A stretch of DNA of 12,226 bases from DAOTZU01 sp034433995 (GTDB lineage Bacteria > Chloroflexota > Anaerolineae > UBA1429). This document shows, piece by piece, positions 6,221-12,226 of this stretch. The notes beneath the pieces are model-generated. The model saw nothing but the letters and a program-made list of their open reading frames with translations, ran no database searches and was not told the origin of the DNA. Where the stretch lies: the NCBI GenBank assembly GCA_034433995.1, contig DAOTZU010000123.1:1-12226 (forward strand). Direction: 5' to 3'. How positions within the stretch are numbered: position 1 is the stretch's first letter; every line of letters begins with the position of its first letter. The position numbers were made by a program, and so were the translations under genes.

Positions 6221-7518
6221 ACCTGCGCGTGCGCTCCGGAACGCCTTTGTGCGGCGAGACGCGGGTGCCGGGCGATAAATCCATCACCCATCGCGGGCTG
6301 CTCCTGGGCGCCCTGGCCGATGGCCCCTCACGCCTCAGCGGGTATTTGGATGGCGGCGATTGTCGCGCCACCATCGGCTGCCTGCGGGCCTTGGGGGTCG
6401 AGATCGAGCAGGCGGCGCCGGATCAGCTCCTCATCCACGGTCGCGGGCTGCAGGGTTGGCGCGAGCCGGAGGATGTGCTCAATTGCGTCCGCTCCGGCAC
6501 CACCATGCGCCTTTTGGCCGGCCTCTTGGCGGGGCAACCGTTCTACAGCGTCCTCAGCGGCGAGGCCCAGCTCCGCCGGCGCCCCATGGACCGGGTGGCG
6601 CTGCCGTTGCGCCAGATGGGGGCGCAAATCAGCGGCCGCGAGGGGGGGCGCTTGCCACCGTTGACCATCCAGGGCGGCGCTTTACGGGGGATCACATACG
6701 AGCTCCCCGTGGCCAGCGCCCAGGTGAAATCCTGTCTCCTCCTGGCCGCCCTCTATGCCGAGGGCGCCACTACGGTGCGCGAGCCGGCCCCCTCCCGCGA
6801 CCACACCGAGCGGATGCTGCGCGGCCGGGGTGTGGAGGTGATCAGCCAAGGCAATGTGCACACCCTGCAGGGGCCGGCGGAACACCTCGCCCCGCTGGAT
6901 ACCGTCGTCCCTGGCGATTTCTCCTCGGCGGCCTTTTTCCTGGTGGGGGCCCTCCTGGTTCCGGGGAGCGAGGTCCTCTTGCGGCATGTGGGGATCAACC
7001 CCACCCGCACGGGCCTTTTGGCCGTGTTGCGCCAGATGGGCGCCGAGGTGGCAACCCTCGATCCCCGCGAGGAGGGCGGCGAGCCCGTGGCCGACCTGTT
7101 GGTGCGCTCTCAGCCGTTGCGGGGTGTGGAGGTGGGCGGGGCCACGGTGCCGCTGATGATTGACGAGTTCCCCATCCTGGCCCTGGCGGCCACCCAAGCC
7201 GAGGGCACGACTCGCGTCCGTGATGCCGCCGAATTGCGCGTCAAAGAGACCGACCGCATCGCCACCATCGTCGCCGCCCTGGGTGCCCTGGGCGCGGAGA
7301 TTGAAGCGCTCCCCGATGGATTCGAGATTCGCGGCCCCACCCCTTTGCGTGGCGTCGCGGTGGAGTGTTACGGCGACCACCGCCTGGCCATGACCTTGGC
7401 CATGGCCGGATTGGTGGCCGAGGGCGAGACCACCATCCTGGGCGCCGAGTGCATCGCCGATTCGTTCCCCGGTTTTGAACGGTGTTTGGCCGCCTTGGCC
7501 CAGGGGGCGTTGGCATGA
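6217..7518 (+). CDS. aroA: 3-phosphoshikimate 1-carboxyvinyltransferase (EPSP synthase)
   Basis: Transfers the enolpyruvyl group of PEP to shikimate-3-phosphate. The 433-residue protein has the family landmarks: GDKSITHR (19-26; K21, S22, R26), SGTTMRLLAG (93-102), RRRPMDR, a second-domain DHTERML, PGDFSSAAFF, the catalytic Asp in DEFPILA, RVKETDR, YGDHRLAM and the terminal SFPGFE. The PEP-loop is unusual. The usual GN(S/A)GT reads VRSGT, so the Gly-Asn pair before the S/A-G-T is V91-R92. The glycine matching E. coli G96 is kept (G94). The ATG at 6217 overlaps the tyrA stop and follows GGAGGT (6205-6210). The frame is open far upstream of this ATG but only as a shadow of tyrA and the DAHP synthase gene. 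The aroA TGA overlaps the aroE ATG. Confidence 0.95.
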   Translation: MNLRVRSGTPLCGETRVPGDKSITHRGLLLGALADGPSRLSGYLDGGDCRATIGCLRALGVEIEQAAPDQLLIHGRGLQGWREPEDVLNCVRSGTTMRLLAGLLAGQPFYSVLSGEAQLRRRPMDRVALPLRQMGAQISGREGGRLPPLTIQGGALRGITYELPVASAQVKSCLLLAALYAEGATTVREPAPSRDHTERMLRGRGVEVISQGNVHTLQGPAEHLAPLDTVVPGDFSSAAFFLVGALLVPGSEVLLRHVGINPTRTGLLAVLRQMGAEVATLDPREEGGEPVADLLVRSQPLRGVEVGGATVPLMIDEFPILALAATQAEGTTRVRDAAELRVKETDRIATIVAALGALGAEIEALPDGFEIRGPTPLRGVAVECYGDHRLAMTLAMAGLVAEGETTILGAECIADSFPGFERCLAALAQGALA

Positions 7519-8399
7519 GGGACGTGGGCGCAAGACCGCTGCTTTCTGGGCACACGCAGGTTGTCGGCGTCATCGGCTGGCCCATCGAACACAGCGTCTC
7601 GCCGCCGATGCACAACGCCGCCTTTCAGGCTCTGGGGCTGGATTGGTGCTATGTGCCTTTTGCCGTGCCTCCGGAGCGGCTCAGGGAGGCGGTGGCCGGC
7701 GTGCGCGCCCTGGGGCTGCGGGGGATCAACGTCACCGTGCCCCACAAACAGGCCCTGTTGGCCCTGGTGGACGAGCTCACCCCCGCCGCCCGGGCCATCG
7801 GCGCGGTGAACACCGTCTTGGTCGCGGGAGATCGCCTGCGAGGGCACAACACCGACGCCGCCGGTTTCCTGCGCGCCTTGCGCGAGGTTGGCTTTGCGCC
7901 GGAGGGCTGCTTTGCCCTCGTCTTGGGCGCGGGAGGCGCGGCCAGGGCGGTGGTGTTCGCCCTGGCCGGCGTGGGGGCCAAGATCACCATCCTCAACCGC
8001 ACCGAGGAGCGCGCCCTGGCCCTGGCGCGCGAGTTCGCCGGCTGCGGCGCGGAGGCAGCGTTGCGGGCCGGGTCCTTGGATCTCCCCACCCTGCGCCGCG
8101 AGGCCCCCCGGGCGCGGCTGGTGGTCAACACCACCCCTGTGGGGATGTGGCCTCGGGTGGAGGGCACGCCTTGGCCCCAGGATGTGCCGTTTCCTCCGGG
8201 GGCGCTGCTTTTCGATCTGGTCTACAATCCCCGCGAGACCCGCCTCATGGCCCAGGCGCGGGCGGCGGGCGCCCGGGCGGTGGACGGTTTGGGCATGTTG
8301 GTGCACCAAGGCGCGGAGGCCTTTCGCCTGTGGACGGGGATCGAGCCGCCTGTGGAGGTGATGCGCCAGGCTTGCCTGCAAGTTTTGGGAGGGAGTTGA
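7515..8399 (+). CDS. aroE: Shikimate dehydrogenase (NADP+)
   Basis: Reduces 3-dehydroshikimate to shikimate. The 294-residue protein shows the shikimate-binding signature GWPIEHSVSP (S27, S29), NVTVPHK with catalytic K78, AIGAVNT, and HNTDAAGF with catalytic D114. The nucleotide-binding GAGGAA (138-143) is followed by NRTEERA, where the NRT motif favours NADP(H). The VNTTPVGM, LVYNPRET and DGLGMLVHQG motifs complete the fold. It starts at ATG 7515, overlapping the aroA stop as ATGA. An in-frame upstream start at 7482 would only add residues inside aroA. One base separates its stop from aroC. It looks like a true AroE rather than a quinate dehydrogenase YdiB, given the cofactor motif and operon. 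Confidence 0.95.
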   Translation: MRDVGARPLLSGHTQVVGVIGWPIEHSVSPPMHNAAFQALGLDWCYVPFAVPPERLREAVAGVRALGLRGINVTVPHKQALLALVDELTPAARAIGAVNTVLVAGDRLRGHNTDAAGFLRALREVGFAPEGCFALVLGAGGAARAVVFALAGVGAKITILNRTEERALALAREFAGCGAEAALRAGSLDLPTLRREAPRARLVVNTTPVGMWPRVEGTPWPQDVPFPPGALLFDLVYNPRETRLMAQARAAGARAVDGLGMLVHQGAEAFRLWTGIEPPVEVMRQACLQVLGGS

Positions 8400-8400
8400 G

Positions 8401-9516
8401 ATGTTGCGTTTGCTCACCGCCGGCGAATCCCACGGGCCGGCCTTGGTGGCCCTGCTGGATGGCCTGCCCGCTGGCCTGGCCCTGAGCGCCGAGGATGTTG
8501 ATCGGGACTTGCGGCGTCGCCAAGGGGGCTATGGCCGCGGCGCGCGGCAGCAGATCGAGCAGGACCGGGTGCGCTTCTTGGGTGGCCTGATCCAGGGGCG
8601 CACCATCGGCGCGCCGTTGGCCCTGATGGTGGCCAACAAGGATTGGGAGAACTGGCGCGAACGGGAGGTGCCCCCCTGGACACGCCCGCGGCCGGGCCAC
8701 GCGGACCTGGCCGGCGCCCTCAAGTACCACCTGGATGATCTGCGCCTCATTGCCGAGCGTGCCAGCGCCCGGGAGACGGCGGTGCGGGTGGCGGCGGGGG
8801 CGGTGTGCAAGGCGCTCTTGGCGGCGGTGGGGATCCAGGTGGGGAGTTACGTGGAGGCCATCGGCGGCGTTCAGGCAGCAGTGGAGACGCTGCCCTTGGC
8901 CGAGCGGGTGGCGCGGGCCCTAGAGTGCGACGTGGCCTGCCCCGACGCCGAGGCCGCCGCCCTCATGCGGACGCAGATTGACGCGGCGCGAGAGGCCGGA
9001 GATTCTTTGGGTGGCATCTTTGTGGTGGTGGCTTGGGGCGTGCCGGTCGGTTTGGGCAGCCACGCCCAATGGGATCGCCGGTTGGATGGCCGCCTGGCCC
9101 AGGCGGTGATGAGCATCCAGGCCGTCAAAGGGGTGGAGATCGGCCCCGCTTTTGCCAACGCCGCCCTGCCGGGCACCCAGGTGCACGACGCCCTCTACCC
9201 CGGCGCCCCCCGCCCTCTGAGGCGCACCAACCGCGCCGGCGGCGTGGAGGGCGGCATCAGCAACGGCGAGCCCATCGTGGTGCGGGCGGCGATGAAGCCC
9301 ATCCCCACCACAGTGACCCCTCTGCCCACGGTGGATCTGGCCACCGGCGCTGCTGCCACCACCCAGTATCAGCGCTCCGACGTCTGCGCCGTGCCGGCGG
9401 CGGCCGTGGTGGGCGAGGCGATGGTGGCCTGGGTGCTGGCCGATGCCCTCCTGGAGCGCTACGGCGGCGACGACCTGGCCACACTGGCGCGGAGGGTGCA
9501 GGATGACCGGCTGTGA
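8401..9516 (+). CDS. aroC: Chorismate synthase
   Basis: Removes phosphate from EPSP to form chorismate, using reduced FMN. The 371-residue protein has GESHGPAL (8-15, with the conserved H11), RRQGGYGRG (39-47), RPGHADLAG (97-105, H100), ERASARETA, and RTNRAGGVEGGISNG. Its C-terminal part carries QRSDVCAVPAAAVVGEAM. No flavin reductase domain is fused, so it is the monofunctional bacterial form needing external FMN reduction. GGGAGGGAG (8387-8395) lies across the aroE stop and serves this start. The last 14 bases overlap the start of the fused aroKB gene. Confidence 0.96.
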   Translation: MLRLLTAGESHGPALVALLDGLPAGLALSAEDVDRDLRRRQGGYGRGARQQIEQDRVRFLGGLIQGRTIGAPLALMVANKDWENWREREVPPWTRPRPGHADLAGALKYHLDDLRLIAERASARETAVRVAAGAVCKALLAAVGIQVGSYVEAIGGVQAAVETLPLAERVARALECDVACPDAEAAALMRTQIDAAREAGDSLGGIFVVVAWGVPVGLGSHAQWDRRLDGRLAQAVMSIQAVKGVEIGPAFANAALPGTQVHDALYPGAPRPLRRTNRAGGVEGGISNGEPIVVRAAMKPIPTTVTPLPTVDLATGAAATTQYQRSDVCAVPAAAVVGEAMVAWVLADALLERYGGDDLATLARRVQDDRL

Positions 9517-11086
9517 GCAAAGGCGCAACATCGTGCTGACCGGCTTTATGGGCACCGGCAAGACCTCCGTAGCCCGGGAGGTGGCCCAACGGTTGGGGCG
9601 CACCTTTGTGGATATGGATGAGGTCATCGTGCAGCGGGCCGGGCGCTCCATCGGTGAGATTTTTGCCCAGGAGGGCGAGGCGGCCTTTCGCCTCTTGGAG
9701 CGCGCCCTCTGCGAGGAATTGGCCCAAGGGGAGGGCCTGGTCATCGCCACCGGCGGCGGGGCCCTGGTGGATCCCCAGAACCGGGAGGTCTTGGCCCGCA
9801 ATGGCCTCCTCATCTGCCTGGATTGCGCGGAGGAAGAATTGTTGGCGCGCCTGCAAGGGGATCGCAGCCGGCCTCTCCTGCTGGGGGAGGATCCGGCCGC
9901 GCGGCTGCGGGCCCTTTTGGCCGCCCGCCGGGCCGCCTATGCCCAGATCCCCTATCATGTGGATACTACGAACCTCGCCTTGCCCCAGGTGGTGGAGGCG
10001 GTGATGCGCCTGGCCCAGGGTGAGCCGACCCTGTGGCAGGTGCCCACGCCCACGGGGAGCTACCCGGTACAACTTGTGCCGGGGGGCTTGGAGCTCCTGG
10101 GGGCTTGGCTGCGGGCCCAAGGGATCGGCCCCTTGGTGGTGGTGAGCGATGCCCACGTCTGGCCGCTTTACGGCGACCGCGTCATGGCGGGGCTGGGCCA
10201 GAGCCGCTACGCGCCGAGCCCGGTGGTCCTGCCCCCTGGCGAGGAGACCAAGACGCTGGATACCGTGCGCCTGCTCTACGATCGTTTCGTCGAGGCGGGC
10301 CTGGACCGCAGCGGCGCGGTGATCGCCCTGGGCGGCGGCGTGATCAGCGATATGGCCGGCTTTGCCGCGGCCACTTTTATGCGGGGCGTGCCCCTGGTGG
10401 CCGTGCCCACCACGTTATTGGCCATGGTGGATGCCAGCATCGGCGGCAAAGTGGCCGTGGACCATCCCAAGGGCAAGAACCTCATCGGCGCCTTCATCCG
10501 CCCCCTCCTGGTTCTGGCGGATCCCGAGACTCTGGCGACCCTCCCCGATCTCGAACGCCGGGCTGGCCTGGCCGAGATCCTCAAGGCGGGCCTCATTGCC
10601 GATCCACAACTCTTTGCTGCCCTGGAGCCGGGGGCGCCGTCGCCGAGTTTGCGCTGGCTGGTGGAGCGCGCCATCCAGGTGAAGGTGGATGTGGTGGCGG
10701 AGGATCCCTACGAGCGCGGGCGGCGGGCGGTGTTGAACCTGGGGCACACTTTTGCCCATGCCTTTGAGCTGCTGAGCGGGTACCGCCTGCACCATGGCTT
10801 GGCGGTGAGCATCGGCCTGGCGGCGGCGGCCCACTTGGCCGAGCTGCGCGGGCTGCTGGCCGGCGAGGCGCGGGGGCGCATCCTCGCTGCTTTGCTCCAT
10901 CACAATCTCCCCATCCACTATGGCGACCATCCCCCCGACGCGGTTTACCGCGCCATGCAAAGCGACAAAAAGCGGCGCGCTGGCCGCCTGCGTTTTATCT
11001 TGCCCCGGGCCATCGGCGAGGTGGTCATTGTCGAGGACGTCACCGAGGGAGAGGTCCTCCAAGCCCTGGAAAGGATACGCCCATGA
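9503..11086 (+). CDS. aroKB: Fused shikimate kinase / 3-dehydroquinate synthase
   Basis: One 527-residue polypeptide carries two non-consecutive pathway steps. Residues 1 to about 172 form shikimate kinase: Walker A GFMGTGKT (14-21), DMDE (37-40), FRLLE with R63, TGGGA (83-87), DRSRPLL (120-126) and the lid/adenine-side RRAAY (142-146). After a short linker, about 185-527 form NAD+- and metal-dependent dehydroquinate synthase: PPGEETK, ALGGGVISDMAGF (275-287), MVDASIGGK, and zinc ligands E358 (AEILKAG), H415 (NLGHTFAHA) and H431 (HHG). The usual Glu after HG is Leu (L433), a tolerated-looking change. Thermotoga maritima also has an AroKB fusion in this order. The ATG at 9503 is preferred over upstream in-frame options because GGAGGG (9491-9496) lies six bases upstream and the P-loop sits at the usual distance. 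It overlaps aroC by 14 bases and aroQ by ATGA. Confidence 0.95.
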   Translation: MTGCEQRRNIVLTGFMGTGKTSVAREVAQRLGRTFVDMDEVIVQRAGRSIGEIFAQEGEAAFRLLERALCEELAQGEGLVIATGGGALVDPQNREVLARNGLLICLDCAEEELLARLQGDRSRPLLLGEDPAARLRALLAARRAAYAQIPYHVDTTNLALPQVVEAVMRLAQGEPTLWQVPTPTGSYPVQLVPGGLELLGAWLRAQGIGPLVVVSDAHVWPLYGDRVMAGLGQSRYAPSPVVLPPGEETKTLDTVRLLYDRFVEAGLDRSGAVIALGGGVISDMAGFAAATFMRGVPLVAVPTTLLAMVDASIGGKVAVDHPKGKNLIGAFIRPLLVLADPETLATLPDLERRAGLAEILKAGLIADPQLFAALEPGAPSPSLRWLVERAIQVKVDVVAEDPYERGRRAVLNLGHTFAHAFELLSGYRLHHGLAVSIGLAAAAHLAELRGLLAGEARGRILAALLHHNLPIHYGDHPPDAVYRAMQSDKKRRAGRLRFILPRAIGEVVIVEDVTEGEVLQALERIRP

Positions 11087-11532
11087 GCCGTCGTTATCTG
11101 GTGGTGCATGGCCCCAACTTGAACCTCTTGGGGCGGCGCGAGCCGGAGGTCTATGGCCGAGACACCTTGGAGATGATCGATCAGCGGCTGCAGGCCTGGG
11201 CCGCCGCAAAGGGGGTGGAGTTGGTCATCCGCCAATTCAACGCCGAAGGAGAGATCATCACGGCGATTCAAGAGGCGGCGGATTGGGCCGCCGGGATCGT
11301 TATCAACCCCGGCGCTTACACCCACTATAGTTATGCCATCCGCGACGCCCTGGCCGGCGTGGCCTTGCCGGCCATCGAGGTGCACCTCTCCAATATCCAC
11401 GCCAGAGAAGAGTTTCGCCGGCATTCCGTCATCGCGCCGGTCTGTCGCGGCCAGATCTGTGGCTTGGGCTGGTTGGGGTATCTCCTGGCCTTGGAGGCGC
11501 TGCACCGGCTGGTAGGGCCGGCGGAGGAATGA
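11083..11532 (+). CDS. aroQ: 3-dehydroquinate dehydratase, type II
   Basis: Dehydrates 3-dehydroquinate to 3-dehydroshikimate by the type II (anti elimination, dodecameric) route. The 149-residue protein matches the family throughout: HGPNLNLLGRREPEVYG with N12, R19 and catalytic Y24; NPGAYTH with N75 and H81; EVHLSNIHAREEFRRHS with H101 and R112; and GQICGLG. One deviation is QFNAEGE where QSNHEGE is usual, just after the flexible active-site loop; the Asn and Glu are kept. It starts at an ATGA overlap with aroKB and follows GGAAAGGA near 11068-11074. It is the last gene of the operon and completes the set of seven shikimate steps. Confidence 0.96.
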   Translation: MSRRYLVVHGPNLNLLGRREPEVYGRDTLEMIDQRLQAWAAAKGVELVIRQFNAEGEIITAIQEAADWAAGIVINPGAYTHYSYAIRDALAGVALPAIEVHLSNIHAREEFRRHSVIAPVCRGQICGLGWLGYLLALEALHRLVGPAEE

Positions 11533-11564
11533 AAAACGCCGGCGCGTGGAGCCACGCGCCGGCG
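11532..11564 (-). terminator. Intrinsic terminator for ftsZ, between convergent genes
   Basis: CGCCGGCGCGTGG (11537-11549) and CCACGCGCCGGCG (11552-11564) are perfect complements, giving a 12-13 bp GC-rich stem with a very tight loop. On the minus strand it is followed by five T residues (plus-strand A 11532-11536), as expected for terminating ftsZ, whose stop is 16 bases away. On the plus strand no T-run follows, but the hairpin starts five bases after the aroQ stop and may still slow or end aro transcription. Confidence 0.85.
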
Positions 11565-11580
11565 ATATGCCCGACCGCGC

Positions 11581-12226
11581 TCAGCGCCGACGGAGAAAGG
11601 CGGGGATATCCAGGTCCGTCTTGTCAAAGGGGCGCACGGGCATGGACTCTTTTTCCTTCTCTTTCTTTTCGCCGGCCTCTGGCGCTTGCACCCGCACGCC
11701 GGCCCGCTCGTCCAGGCTGAACCCTGTGGCGATGACGGTGATCTGGATTTGGTCGCGCAGGTCTTCGTCAATCACCGCGCCAAAGATGATATTGGCCTCG
11801 GGGGCGGCCGTCTGGCGGATCAACTCCGCCGCCTGGTTGACCTCAAAGAGGGTCAGGTCCTCACCGCCTTTGACGTTAAAGAGCACCCCTTGGGCGCCGC
11901 TGATGGTGAGATCCAACAGAGGGCTGGTGATGGCCTGTTGCGCCGCCGCCAGGGCGCGCTCCTCGCCCGAAGCGCGGCCGATGGACATCAGCGCCGCGCC
12001 GCCGTTGGTCATGATGGCCCGCACATCGGCGAAATCCATGTTGATCAGCCCCGGCACAGTGATCAACTCCGAGATGCCTTGGACGCCTTGATGCAAAATG
12101 TCGTCGGCGACGAGGAAGGCCTCCTTCAAGGGGACGTGACGATCCACCAGCTGGAGCAAGCGGTCGTTTTGGATGGTGATCAGGGTATCCACTTGCTCGG
12201 CCAGCTTTTTCAGGCCCTCCTCGGCG
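11581..12226 (-). CDS. ftsZ: Cell division protein FtsZ, C-terminal part (cut by window edge)
   Basis: The tubulin-like GTPase that forms the cytokinetic Z-ring; about 214 C-terminal residues are present and the N-terminal GTP-binding half lies beyond base 12226. The visible part begins in the GLKKLAEQVDTLI segment before NDRLLQ. It contains the T7 synergy loop NMDFADVR (codons at about 12042-12019), whose Asp completes the GTPase site of the next subunit. It continues through GGAALMSIG, TSPLLDLTISGAQGVLFNVKGG and FGAVIDEDLRDQIQITVIATGF. The linker after the globular domain is short, roughly 25 residues, and very charged (EKKEKEKE). It leads to a C-terminal conserved peptide LDIPAFLRRR that would bind membrane tethers. 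It is transcribed towards the aro operon and is functionally unrelated to it. Confidence 0.96.
   Translation of the reverse strand, partial: AEEGLKKLAEQVDTLITIQNDRLLQLVDRHVPLKEAFLVADDILHQGVQGISELITVPGLINMDFADVRAIMTNGGAALMSIGRASGEERALAAAQQAITSPLLDLTISGAQGVLFNVKGGEDLTLFEVNQAAELIRQTAAPEANIIFGAVIDEDLRDQIQITVIATGFSLDERAGVRVQAPEAGEKKEKEKESMPVRPFDKTDLDIPAFLRRR

Noticed and set aside
1..12226. Mobile elements, CRISPR arrays, tRNA or rRNA genes
   Set aside because: I saw no transposase motif, regularly spaced repeats or clear tRNA cloverleaf; nearly all the window is accounted for by metabolic genes and ftsZ.

Overview
The window is GC-rich bacterial DNA, gene-dense, with short intergenic gaps and Shine-Dalgarno-led ATG starts. 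The best guess for the host is a Chloroflexota bacterium (Anaerolineae, Caldilineae or Thermoflexia type). The grounds are the compact aro cluster with a fused shikimate kinase/dehydroquinate synthase, a Thermotoga-type DAHP synthase and the style of the FtsZ tail. This placement is inference and is not proven by any single marker.

Layout. (1) 87-2720 encodes a cytoplasmic GH78 alpha-L-rhamnosidase. (2) 2928-3617 encodes a DUF4867-like, probably cupin-fold protein of unknown function. It has its own sigma70-like promoter, and a perfect 9-bp inverted repeat covers the -35 box. (3) 3623-3929 is a regulatory leader: a strong promoter, a 52-codon leader peptide with an FGYYFYY run, and a strong intrinsic terminator 22 nt before the first aro gene. 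(4) 3930-11532 holds eight tightly packed genes on the + strand: aroH, DAHP synthase, tyrA, aroA, aroE, aroC, a fused aroKB, and aroQ. (5) 11532-11564 is a long hairpin between convergent genes. (6) 11581-12226 (minus strand) is the 3' part of ftsZ, cut by the window edge.

The aro operon encodes all seven steps from PEP plus erythrose-4-phosphate to chorismate. It also encodes chorismate mutase and prephenate dehydrogenase, so it leads to 4-hydroxyphenylpyruvate, the tyrosine precursor. No prephenate dehydratase, trp gene or aminotransferase is in the window. Neighbouring genes overlap as ATGA or lie 1-12 bases apart, which suggests one transcript with translational coupling.

The most interesting object is the leader. 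It looks like a ribosome-mediated attenuator that senses charged tRNA-Tyr and tRNA-Phe and gates the whole pathway. Three helices can be drawn by hand: a protector (3766-3772 with 3819-3825) whose loop contains the Tyr/Phe codons, an antiterminator (3819-3828 with 3878-3887), and the terminator (3874-3882 with 3893-3901). They are mutually exclusive in the order expected of a trp/phe-type attenuator. The first enzyme also carries the N-terminal regulatory domain that senses Tyr in its Thermotoga relative, so tyrosine probably acts at both the transcript and the enzyme level.
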